Below are positions 1-6,225 of a DNA stretch of 6,650 nucleotides, piece after piece. Numbering within the stretch: position 1 is the stretch's first letter; every line of letters begins with the position of its first letter. The notes under the pieces were generated by a model. The model ran no database searches. It was not told the origin of the DNA and worked only from the letters and a program-made list of their open reading frames with translations. Source of the DNA: Pseudomonadota bacterium (GTDB lineage: Bacteria; Myxococcota_A; Polyangia; Polyangiales; Polyangiaceae); NCBI GenBank assembly GCA_003242355.1, contig QGUH01000202.1, positions 1 to 6,650 on the forward strand. The letters are read 5' to 3'. The position numbers were made by a program, and so were the translations under genes.

Positions 1-30
1 ACCGAGGCCGTGGGCTTTGTAGAGCTTCAC
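1..30 (-). CDS. dapF: Diaminopimelate epimerase, N-terminal end only (partial)
   Basis: Read on the minus strand from base 30 to base 1, this stretch starts with GTG and encodes (M)KLYKAHGLG. A short basic strand followed by HGLG (normally HGLGND) is the hallmark amino terminus of DapF, which converts LL- to meso-diaminopimelate for lysine and peptidoglycan synthesis in the cytoplasm. The reading frame is open upstream back to a stop at bases 106-108, but it has no ATG, GTG or TTG before base 30, so GTG is the only conventional start. No clear Shine-Dalgarno sequence precedes it. The gene runs off the left edge and is divergent from hemW. Only ten residues are visible, so the call rests on one motif. 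The match is good, but the catalytic cysteines lie outside the window. Confidence 0.7.
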   Translation of the reverse strand, partial: MKLYKAHGLG

Positions 31-121
31 GGGCGCGGAGTTTGCTCGAAGATCGCCGCTCGACCAAGGGCCGCGCGGCCCGCCCGGGCATTTCGGGATT
101 CGATGCTACGCCTCGGGAAGC
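31..121. promoter_or_regulatory. Divergent dapF/hemW intergenic region with a 14-bp palindrome
   Basis: This 91-base spacer separates two genes that start outward from it, so it should hold both promoters. The clearest structure is a perfect 14-bp palindrome at 68-81 (gggccgcgcggccc). It could be an operator or simply a by-product of high GC content. I see no convincing -35/-10 pair. A GGGAAG at 115-120 could serve as ribosome binding site for hemW, but it lies only one base before the ATG at 122; its spacing to the in-frame GTG at 131 is 10 bases. Confidence 0.4.
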
Positions 122-1348
122 ATGCTCGCCGTGCACACCGCACAACCAGCCGCTTCCTCGCCGCCCCTGCCCTCGGCAGGGTTCGGGGTGTACGTGCACT
201 TTCCGTGGTGCGAGCGCAAATGTCCCTATTGCGACTTTCTGAGCGTTCCCGTCACCGAGCGGGTCGTTCAAGCGGGCCCGTACACGGAAGCCGTGCTGGG
301 CGAGCTCGACCTGCGGGCAGCTTCCCTGAGTGCGCACCCGCTCCGCACCATCTTCGTCGGTGGCGGAACGCCCTCACTCTGGGACCCGGTCGAGCTCCGG
401 CGCGTGCTCACGGCCATACGCGCCCGCTTTCCAACCGAAGATGCGCTCGAGGTCACGGTGGAGTGCAACCCCTCGAGCTTCGATGAGCGCGTCGCGGAAG
501 GGCTGCTCGCAGCGGGCGTGAACCGAATCAGCCTGGGCGTGCAGAGCCTCAGCGACGACCGCCTGCGCTTCCTCGGACGCGTGCACGACACCGCGGAAGC
601 GCTCGCGGCCGTTCAACGCGCCCTACGGACCGGCTTCGAGCGTGTCTCCGCGGATTTGATCTTCGGCGTCGCCGGCCAAACACCCGGCGAAGCCGCCGAC
701 GAAGCCCGACGGCTCGCCGGGCTCGGCCTCACGCACCTGAGCGCATACGCGCTCACCATCGAGCCCGGAACGCGGTTCGGCGAGCGCGCGCGGCGGGGTC
801 GCTTACCGCTGCTGTCGGACGACGTCGTCGCCGAATGCTTCACCGCGATCGAGGAGGCGCTCGAAGGCGCAGGGTTCGCGCACTACGAGATCAGCAACTA
901 CGCCCACCCCGGCGCCGAAGCACGTCACAACCTCGGTTACTGGCGCGGCGCCCCGTATCTGGGTCTCGGTGTCGGCGCCTTCGGGACACTCCCGGCGACG
1001 CACGGTGCGCTTCGGTATCGCAACACGCCCAACCTCGACCGCTATCTCGGCTTCGCGTCGCGCCCTACCGCTGCTCTCGACCGCGTCGGCCCGCTCGTTG
1101 CCAGCGTCGAGCCGCTCGCTCCACCCACTCTGCTCTCCGAACGCCTCATGCTCGGCCTGCGTCTGGCCGAAGGGATCGACACCGCGGAGCTCGAGCGGAC
1201 CCTCGGTGTTCCGGTGCTCACCCGCGCACGCGAGCGCGCCATCGAGCGCTGGACGACGCGAGGCGCGCTCGTCCGCGACGGCTCGCGGTTGCGCCTCGAC
1301 AAGCGCCATTTTCTGCTCGCAGACGCCGTCATCCGCGATCTGGTTTGA
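122..1348 (+). CDS. hemW: Radical-SAM heme chaperone HemW (HemN-like)
   Basis: This 408-residue protein has the HemN/HemW architecture. The radical-SAM cluster motif CERKCPYCDF (C30, C34, C37) follows a first strand, GVYVHFPW. The residue two after the third cysteine is F39, where true coproporphyrinogen dehydrogenase HemN has a fourth cysteine, which favours HemW. Also visible are GGGTPS (80-85, SAM binding), VECNPSSFD, ISLGVQSLSDDRL, DLIFGVAGQT, TIEPGTRF, YEISNYA, HNLGYW (269-274) with YLGLGVGAFG, and the C-terminal domain segment ERLMLGLRLAEGID. HemW binds heme and is thought to deliver it to membrane-bound respiratory proteins such as nitrate reductase cytochromes. The family is usually about 380-400 residues. 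The start is uncertain: ATG 122 has GGGAAG only one base upstream, whereas in-frame GTG 131 has better spacing; either gives a short variable leader before the core. It is divergent from dapF, and a 369-base gap separates it from nirB, so it is probably not in the nitrite operon. Confidence 0.93.
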   Translation: MLAVHTAQPAASSPPLPSAGFGVYVHFPWCERKCPYCDFLSVPVTERVVQAGPYTEAVLGELDLRAASLSAHPLRTIFVGGGTPSLWDPVELRRVLTAIRARFPTEDALEVTVECNPSSFDERVAEGLLAAGVNRISLGVQSLSDDRLRFLGRVHDTAEALAAVQRALRTGFERVSADLIFGVAGQTPGEAADEARRLAGLGLTHLSAYALTIEPGTRFGERARRGRLPLLSDDVVAECFTAIEEALEGAGFAHYEISNYAHPGAEARHNLGYWRGAPYLGLGVGAFGTLPATHGALRYRNTPNLDRYLGFASRPTAALDRVGPLVASVEPLAPPTLLSERLMLGLRLAEGIDTAELERTLGVPVLTRARERAIERWTTRGALVRDGSRLRLDKRHFLLADAVIRDLV

Positions 1349-1372
1349 GCCCGGTTTGGGCCCTCCTGGAAC

Positions 1373-1417
1373 GTCGATCGGTTCGACGGATCGGCGCGCG
1401 CCGAATTCCCTTCGGCG
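1373..1417. terminator. Cluster of overlapping hairpins after hemW, possible terminator
   Basis: Beginning 25 bases after the hemW stop there are three stem-forming elements. The first has arms cgtcga and tcgacg (1372-1377 and 1383-1388) around a 5-base loop. The second is a perfect 14-bp palindrome at 1391-1404 (tcggcgcgcgccga). The third is a hairpin with 7-bp arms cgccgaa and ttcggcg (1399-1405 and 1411-1417) and loop ttccc. The second and third share bases 1399-1404, so they cannot both form. No T-run follows, so this is not a classic intrinsic terminator. It could still end hemW transcription or act in the nir leader. Confidence 0.3.
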
Positions 1418-1462
1418 GGACGCGCCGGTCGAAGCGATTGGTGTTCCGAGACCGCCGCGCGA

Positions 1463-1476
1463 CGACAATTTTGTCG
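1463..1476. promoter_or_regulatory. Inverted repeat upstream of nirB, possible operator
   Basis: Six-base arms cgacaa and ttgtcg are separated by two bases (tt). It stands out because its centre is A+T-rich within GC-rich surroundings, and it lies about 240 bases before the nirB start. The size suits a dimeric helix-turn-helix regulator. No known consensus was matched. Confidence 0.25.
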
Positions 1477-1703
1477 GAAGCGAGACGCGTGTTCTCCGGG
1501 CCGCAATCGCTGCCGCCAAATACGGGGAAAAAGGGGTCTTCGTATCGAGAACATTTCTGAGACTCGCCGACGCTGCGCACCGTGTTCACGCAAGAGAAAC
1601 GCTCCGAGGCGCATGGAAACTGCTGCGAAACACGTTGCGAGCGGAAAACGCCGTCGAGTGATGATCGCGAGACGCGCTCAAAACCGACACGAAACGAACG
1701 ACC

Positions 1704-1717
1704 ACGACGATCGTCGT
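1704..1717. promoter_or_regulatory. Perfect 14-bp palindrome abutting the nirB start codon
   Basis: The sequence acgacgatcgtcgt is its own reverse complement and ends at the base before ATG 1718. It occupies the place where a Shine-Dalgarno sequence would be expected, and none is seen there. It could be a protein-binding site or a self-pairing RNA element that limits translation initiation. In a GC-rich genome it may also be chance. Confidence 0.3.
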
Positions 1718-4279
1718 ATGTCCCGGAAGCAACTCGTCGTGATTGGAAACGGCATGGTGGGACACCGGTTCCTCACGGAGGCGGCGGAGCTCGGTCTCGT
1801 GGCGACCCACCACGTGATCGTCTGCGGCGAAGAGCCCCGTCCGGCATACGATCGGGTTCACCTCTCGCAGTTCTTCGAGGGCAAGGATGCCGCCGCCCTC
1901 GCGCTCGCCACCGTCGAGGAATACGAGCAGCTCGGCATCGAGCTCCGGCTCGGAGATCCGGCAGTCGCCATCGACCGGAATGCGAAGCGCGTCCACACCC
2001 GTTCGGGCGCGACGCTCGAGTACGACACGCTCGTGCTCGCCACGGGCTCGCGCCCGTTCGTCCCCAACGTCCCGGGCAACGATCTGCCGAACTGCTTCGT
2101 GTATCGCACCATCGAGGATCTCGAAGCGATCCGCGACGCGGCAGCACGTGCCGAGAGCGGCGTGGTGATCGGCGGTGGGCTGCTCGGGCTCGAAGCCGCG
2201 GGCGCGCTCGTGTCGCTCGGGCTCGCGGCACACGTCGTGGAGTTCATGCCCCGGCTCATGCCGCTCCAAGTAGACGACGCCGGTGGCGCGGTGCTGCGCG
2301 ACCGCATCGAAGCGCTGGGTGTCCAGGTGCACCTCGGCAAGCAAACCACCTCCATTACGCGCACCGCGAGTGGCTCGCTCGAGCTCGCCTTCGCCGACGG
2401 CTCGCGGCTCGAAACGGATCTCGTGGTCTTCTCCGCGGGCATTCGCGCGCGCGACGACCTCGCGCGCGCCGCCGGGCTCTCCATCGGCGACCGCGGGGGC
2501 ATCGTCGTCGATGCGCGCTGCCGAACGAGCGACGCCTCGATCTACGCGATCGGCGAGTGCGCATCCCTCGGCGGCAAGACCTACGGCCTCGTCGCACCGG
2601 GATACCGCATGGCGGAGGTGGTGGCACGCACGCTCGCCGGAAAGGACGCCGCGTGCGGTGACTTCGATCTCAGCACCAAGCTGAAGCTCCTCGGCGTGGA
2701 CGTCGGCAGTTTCGGCGACGCGTTCGCCGCCACTCCCGGCGCGCGGGTGATCAGCCTCTTCGACGGGGTCGCTCGGGTCTACAAGAAGCTCGTGCTGAGC
2801 GCCGATCGGCGCCGCCTGCTCGGCGGCATGCTCGTCGGCGACGCGTCGTCGTACGCCTCGCTCCAAAGCTACGTTCAGAACGGCATCGACGTCGGCGACC
2901 ATCCCGAGGCCTTGCTGGTGCCGCCTTCCCAAGGCGGCGCGCCCTCTGGCCCCGGCGTCGAGAACCTTCCGGACTCGGCCCTCGTGTGCTCGTGCCACAA
3001 CGTGACGAAGGGCACGATCTGCACGGTCATCCGAGAGCAGGGCCTGGCCGAGCTCCCGGCGGTCAAGAAGTGCACGAAAGCCGGCACGGGCTGCGGCTCC
3101 TGCGCGACCCTGGTCGCCGATCTCCTCAAGGCGGAGCTCGTGCGCGCCGGCGTCACCGTGAACAATCACCTGTGCGAGCACTTCCCCCACACGCGCCAGG
3201 AGCTCTTTCACATCGTGCGCGTGCGCGGCATCCGCACGTTCGAGCAACTCATCCGCGAGCATGGGCGCGGACAGGGTTGCGAGATCTGCAAGCCTGCCGT
3301 CGCCTCGATCCTCGCCTCTACCTGGAACGACTACATCCTGAAGAAGGAGCACGCCGGCCTCCAGGACACGAACGACCGGTATCTCGCCAACATCCAGCGC
3401 GACGGCACGTACTCCGTCGTTCCCCGCGTCGCCGCAGGCGAGATTACGCCCGATCAGCTCATCGCGCTCGGCACCATCGCCAAGAAGCACGGCCTGTACA
3501 CGAAGATCACCGGGGGACAGCGCATCGACATGTTCGGAGCGCGGCTCGAGCAGCTGCCCGCCATCTGGCGGGACCTCGTGGACGCGGGGTTCGAATCGGG
3601 CCACGCGTACGGCAAGGCGCTGCGCACCGTCAAGTCGTGCGTCGGCAGCACCTGGTGCCGCTACGGCGTGCAGGACTCGGTGGGGCTCGCGCTGCGACTC
3701 GAGCACCGCTACAAGGGCTTGCGCAGCCCCCACAAGTTGAAGGGGGCCGTTTCCGGATGCGCGCGCGAGTGCGCCGAAGCGCAGGGCAAGGACTTCGGCG
3801 TCATCGCGACGGAGAGGGGCTTCAACCTCTACGTCTGTGGCAACGGAGGCATGAAGCCGCAACACGCCGTCCTCCTCGCCGCCGACATCGACGCCGACAC
3901 CGTCGTTCGCTACCTCGATCGTTTCTTGATGTTCTACGTGCGCACGGCGGATCGCCTGCAGCGGACCGCGACGTGGCTCAACAAGCTCGAGGGGGGAATC
4001 GACTACGTGCGCAAGGTCGTCGTCGACGACTCGCTCGGCATCGCTGCCGAGCTCGAGGCCGACATGGCGCGCATCGTGAACACCTACCAGTGCGAGTGGA
4101 AAACCACGCTCGAGGATCCGGACAAGGTCCGGATGTTCCGCTCGTTCGTCAACAGCGACACTCCGGATCCGAGCGTCGTGTTCGTGCGCGAGCGCGAACA
4201 GCACCGTCCCGCGTTCTGGTCGGAAAAACAGCGCCTCCTCGAGCAGGGGCGCGTCCGCCTTCCCGTCGTCCCCGCGTGA
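1718..4279 (+). CDS. nirB: Nitrite reductase [NAD(P)H], large subunit NirB
   Basis: NirB is the cytoplasmic siroheme subunit that reduces nitrite to ammonium with six electrons from NADH. From the ATG at 1718 it has 853 residues, close to the 847 of the E. coli enzyme, and aligns with it end to end from memory. The FAD domain begins with VVIGNGMVG (G10, G12, G15). The NADH-binding motif is GGGLLG (152-157), and IYAIGEC (275-281) closes the flavoprotein half. A BFD-like [2Fe-2S] domain has C424-x-C426 and C459-x2-C462. A further cysteine set follows at C486, C521 and C524. The sulfite/nitrite-reductase half carries the siroheme-[4Fe-4S] ligands C641-x5-C647 (CVGSTWC) and C681-x3-C685 (CARECAE). 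The tail contains the conserved EREQHRPA segment. All key residues are present and no frameshift is seen. The frame stays open upstream, with ATGs at 1613 and 1661, but family alignment favours 1718 even though no ribosome binding site precedes it. nirD follows after 18 bases. Confidence 0.96.
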   Translation: MSRKQLVVIGNGMVGHRFLTEAAELGLVATHHVIVCGEEPRPAYDRVHLSQFFEGKDAAALALATVEEYEQLGIELRLGDPAVAIDRNAKRVHTRSGATLEYDTLVLATGSRPFVPNVPGNDLPNCFVYRTIEDLEAIRDAAARAESGVVIGGGLLGLEAAGALVSLGLAAHVVEFMPRLMPLQVDDAGGAVLRDRIEALGVQVHLGKQTTSITRTASGSLELAFADGSRLETDLVVFSAGIRARDDLARAAGLSIGDRGGIVVDARCRTSDASIYAIGECASLGGKTYGLVAPGYRMAEVVARTLAGKDAACGDFDLSTKLKLLGVDVGSFGDAFAATPGARVISLFDGVARVYKKLVLSADRRRLLGGMLVGDASSYASLQSYVQNGIDVGDHPEALLVPPSQGGAPSGPGVENLPDSALVCSCHNVTKGTICTVIREQGLAELPAVKKCTKAGTGCGSCATLVADLLKAELVRAGVTVNNHLCEHFPHTRQELFHIVRVRGIRTFEQLIREHGRGQGCEICKPAVASILASTWNDYILKKEHAGLQDTNDRYLANIQRDGTYSVVPRVAAGEITPDQLIALGTIAKKHGLYTKITGGQRIDMFGARLEQLPAIWRDLVDAGFESGHAYGKALRTVKSCVGSTWCRYGVQDSVGLALRLEHRYKGLRSPHKLKGAVSGCARECAEAQGKDFGVIATERGFNLYVCGNGGMKPQHAVLLAADIDADTVVRYLDRFLMFYVRTADRLQRTATWLNKLEGGIDYVRKVVVDDSLGIAAELEADMARIVNTYQCEWKTTLEDPDKVRMFRSFVNSDTPDPSVVFVREREQHRPAFWSEKQRLLEQGRVRLPVVPA

Positions 4280-4297
4280 GCACCGGAAAGAATCGAC

Positions 4298-4711
4298 ATG
4301 CTGGCGACCAACGATTCGAGAAGCGAAGCAAAGAACGAAGCTTGTGGGCTCGAGCCCGGTGAGTCGAAGGAGCTCGTTTGGATCGACGTTTGCGCGATGG
4401 ACGACGTCCTGCCCGGCGCCGGGGCGGCCGCTCTGATCGAGGGTGAGCAAATCGCGCTCGTGCGCACGATGGACGGCGTCCTCTACGCGATCTCGAACTT
4501 CGATCCGTTCAGCCGCGCCTTCGTGATCGCCCGAGGCATCGTCGGCGATCGCGGCGGTGTCCCCAAAATCGCCTCCCCCATCTACAAGCAGAGCTTCGAT
4601 CTCCGAACCGGAGTCTGCCTCGACGACTCCAATGTTCGTCTCCCCGTCTACCCGGTCCGCGTCGTCGCGGGCCGCGTCCAGGTCTGTCCCGTGCCGAGGA
4701 GGGTCGCATGA
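4298..4711 (+). CDS. nirD: Nitrite reductase [NAD(P)H], small subunit NirD
   Basis: This 137-residue protein is the Rieske-fold partner of NirB. Diagnostic segments are VWIDVCAMDDVLPGAG (27-42), YAISNFDPFSRAFVIARGIV (63-82) and, further on, ASPIYKQSFDLRTGVCLDD. As in other NirD proteins, the Rieske cluster ligands (C-x-H and C-x2-H) are missing: the first ligand loop reads NFDPF. It therefore binds no iron-sulfur cluster and is expected to assist NirB structurally. E. coli NirD has 108 residues; here the first 26 or so (rich in Ser, Glu and Lys, no family match) are extra. The ATG at 4298 is supported by GGAAAG about 8 bases upstream. The gene begins 18 bases after nirB, and its stop overlaps the start of the transporter gene (ATGA), which implies one transcript. 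Confidence 0.94.
   Translation: MLATNDSRSEAKNEACGLEPGESKELVWIDVCAMDDVLPGAGAAALIEGEQIALVRTMDGVLYAISNFDPFSRAFVIARGIVGDRGGVPKIASPIYKQSFDLRTGVCLDDSNVRLPVYPVRVVAGRVQVCPVPRRVA
4696..4703 (+). promoter_or_regulatory. Strong ribosome binding site for the NarK-like transporter
   Basis: gaggaggg contains AGGAGG (4697-4702), five bases before ATG 4708 and lying inside the 3' end of nirD. It is the clearest Shine-Dalgarno sequence in the window. It fixes the transporter start and supports translation in step with nirD through the ATGA overlap. Confidence 0.8.
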
Positions 4712-6225
4712 CCGCGCGCCGGGGCGCCTTGTCCGTGCTGGCGCTCGACACGTTCGCGTTCACTGCGTGCTTCGCGCTCTGGATGTTGAACGGCGTGCTC
4801 GTCACGCACCTCGTGGAAACCCAGACGTTCACCTTCGACGCGATCGAAGTCGGTTGGCTGCTGGGCGCTCCCGTCCTCACGGGCTCGTTGCTGCGGCTGC
4901 CGGTCGGCATGCTCACCGACCGCTACGGCGGTCGCCGCGTGTTCTCCGGCGTGCTGCTCGCCTCGGCGCTCGGCGCCTTGCTCCTCGCCGGCGCCGAGAC
5001 GTTCGCGGGGTTTCTCGTGGGGTCGCTCGCGTTCGGGCTGGCCGGAACGAGCTTCGCGGTAGGCGTCGCGCACACGTCCGCCTGGTTCCCGAAGCACAGC
5101 CAGGGCACCGCGCTCGGCATTTTCGGCGCGGGAAACGCGGGCTCCGCGCTGACGACCCTCGCGGCGCCGGCGCTGCTTCGAGCCTTCACGGACGACGGCG
5201 CGAACCCCGACGGATGGCGACTCTTACCACTCGTTCTCGCGGGCCTCATGCTCCTCACCGCCGCGGCGTTCTTCGTGTTCGTTCCCGCGGACCGGAAGGA
5301 GCGCCCTGGCACCGACCCGTCGCTCGGTGAGCAAATCGCGGTACTGCGCTCGATTCGAGTCTGGCGTTTCGGCCTGTACTACTTCCTCGTCTTCGGCTGC
5401 TTCGTCGCGCTCGCGCAGTGGCTCGTGCCCTACTACGTGAACGTGTTCGGGGTATCGCTCGCCACGGCGGGGCTCTTGACGGCCATCTTCAGCTTCCCCT
5501 CGGGTGTGATCCGCGCGCTCGGCGGCTGGCTCTCGGATCGGTACGGAGCGCGCCGCACGCTCTACGGGGTGTTCGGAGTGTGCGTCGCGGGTTGCTTTTT
5601 CCTCGCCGTTCCCCGCATGCAACTCACCACGCCGGGCGAGGGCGTCAGCGCCCGCTTCGGCGGTGTCGTCACGCGCGTGACCCACGACGAGATCGTCGTG
5701 GGCAACTTTCGGTACGGCTTGCGCAGCGCCCCACCGCCAGCGAGCGACGCCGCGCTCGCGCTCTCCACGCGACAAGTTCCGGTCGTTCGCGTGGGCGACG
5801 TCGTGAAGCAGAAGCAACTCTTGGCGTCCGGCACGACGACACTCGTTTTCGCACCCGGAATCGGCGTCTTCACCTTCCTCGTCTTCGCCGTGGGCGTCGC
5901 GATGGGGATCGGAAAGGCGGCCGTTTACAAGTACATCCCGGACTACTTTCCGGGCCAAGTCGGCGCCGTTGGAGGGCTCGTGGGCGTCGTCGGTGGGCTC
6001 GGCGGATTCTTCTGTCCGATCGTATTCGGGTATCTGTTGCGCTGGACGGGGATGTGGTCGAGCGCGTGGGCGTTCCTGTTCGTGCTCTCGCTCGTCACCC
6101 TCGCCTGGATGCACTCCGTCGTGCGCAGCCTCGAACGCGCCCGGTTGCGGAGCATCGAGGCGCCCAGCGATGCCCCGCCCGAACTCGCCCTCCCCCTGGG
6201 GAGAGAAGGAGCCGTCTCGTCGTGA
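4708..6225 (+). CDS. narK: NarK/NasA-family nitrate/nitrite transporter (MFS)
   Basis: This is a 505-residue inner-membrane protein of the major facilitator superfamily with 12 predicted helices, at roughly 8-30, 48-69, 79-95, 98-120, 134-157, 172-192, 220-244, 250-275, 284-301, 386-405, 417-444 and 452-471. MFS loop motif A appears twice, as DRYGGRR (71-77) and DRYGARR (277-283). The two nitrate-signature regions are present: GIFGAGNAG (137-145) and GAVGGLVGVVGGLGGFF (419-435). R63 (LLRLPVG) and R269 (GVIRALGG) sit where the substrate-binding arginines of E. coli NarK lie (R89 and R305). It most likely imports nitrate, or exchanges it for nitrite, to feed the operon's reductases; direction and substrate preference cannot be read from sequence. 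Unusually, about 80 residues (302-384) are inserted between helices 9 and 10. The start is set by AGGAGG and the ATGA overlap with nirD. The stop overlaps the next gene (GTGA). Confidence 0.92.
   Translation: MTARRGALSVLALDTFAFTACFALWMLNGVLVTHLVETQTFTFDAIEVGWLLGAPVLTGSLLRLPVGMLTDRYGGRRVFSGVLLASALGALLLAGAETFAGFLVGSLAFGLAGTSFAVGVAHTSAWFPKHSQGTALGIFGAGNAGSALTTLAAPALLRAFTDDGANPDGWRLLPLVLAGLMLLTAAAFFVFVPADRKERPGTDPSLGEQIAVLRSIRVWRFGLYYFLVFGCFVALAQWLVPYYVNVFGVSLATAGLLTAIFSFPSGVIRALGGWLSDRYGARRTLYGVFGVCVAGCFFLAVPRMQLTTPGEGVSARFGGVVTRVTHDEIVVGNFRYGLRSAPPPASDAALALSTRQVPVVRVGDVVKQKQLLASGTTTLVFAPGIGVFTFLVFAVGVAMGIGKAAVYKYIPDYFPGQVGAVGGLVGVVGGLGGFFCPIVFGYLLRWTGMWSSAWAFLFVLSLVTLAWMHSVVRSLERARLRSIEAPSDAPPELALPLGREGAVSS
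5611..5859 (+). other. Extra domain in the transporter, between helices 9 and 10
   Basis: This segment encodes residues 302-384 of the NarK-like protein. E. coli NarK has only a short loop here. Because helix 9 ends on the outside in a 12-helix MFS protein with both termini inside, the domain should face the periplasm. It contains strand-like stretches, GGVVTRVTHDEIVVGNFRYG (318-337) and VPVVRVGDVVKQKQLLASG (357-375), separated by a Pro/Ala-rich linker (340-350). The second stretch resembles the VxVGDxVxKGQxLA turn of barrel-sandwich (lipoyl/HlyD-like) folds, but no lipoyl-lysine context is obvious. The reading frame continues cleanly through it, so it is not a frameshift artefact. I infer a small beta-rich accessory domain of unknown role. 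Confidence 0.6.

Larger units (their letters stand above)
1349..1717. promoter_or_regulatory. Long intergenic region upstream of nirB, probable operon control region
   Basis: The 369 bases between hemW and nirB hold no recognisable gene. The left part (about 1370-1420) is rich in short hairpins. The middle carries the inverted repeat cgacaa-tt-ttgtcg at 1463-1476. The stretch around 1515-1560 is noticeably A+T-richer than its surroundings and is the most promoter-like part, but no clean -35/-10 or sigma-54 (GG-N10-GC) pair could be identified. A small inverted repeat, cgtg-tt-cacg, lies at 1581-1590, and a perfect palindrome abuts the nirB start. The nirB frame is also open through the last part of the region, with ATGs at 1613 and 1661. 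Control by nitrate or ammonium availability is expected for such operons, but no specific regulator site was recognised. Confidence 0.5.

Noticed and set aside
10..486. A + strand open frame overlapping the start of hemW
   Set aside because: The product is Arg/Ala-rich, has no motifs and overlaps hemW out of frame. Bases 1-30 are better explained by dapF on the other strand.
1349..1717. A two-hairpin nitrate-responsive leader for an ANTAR antiterminator (NasR/NasT type)
   Set aside because: I looked for paired hairpins with six-base loops having A at position 1 and G at position 4, followed by a terminator, and found no convincing pair.
1349..1717. A sigma-54 promoter upstream of nirB
   Set aside because: Near TGGAAACTGCTGC (about 1614-1626) the GG and GC elements are not spaced by ten bases, and no other candidate fits.
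2986..4362. A 458-codon + strand open frame inside nirB and reaching into nirD
   Set aside because: It is out of frame with both real genes and gives an Arg/His-rich translation typical of frame shadows.
1586..4450. A 954-codon open frame on the minus strand opposite nirB
   Set aside because: It is the antisense shadow of a GC-rich gene with strong third-position bias. Its translation is low-complexity (Arg, Ala, Glu, Asp, Val) with no domain, whereas the + strand encodes a complete NirB with all cofactor ligands.
4298..4711. NirD as a true Rieske [2Fe-2S] protein
   Set aside because: The histidine/cysteine ligand pairs are absent, which is normal for the NirD family despite its Rieske fold.
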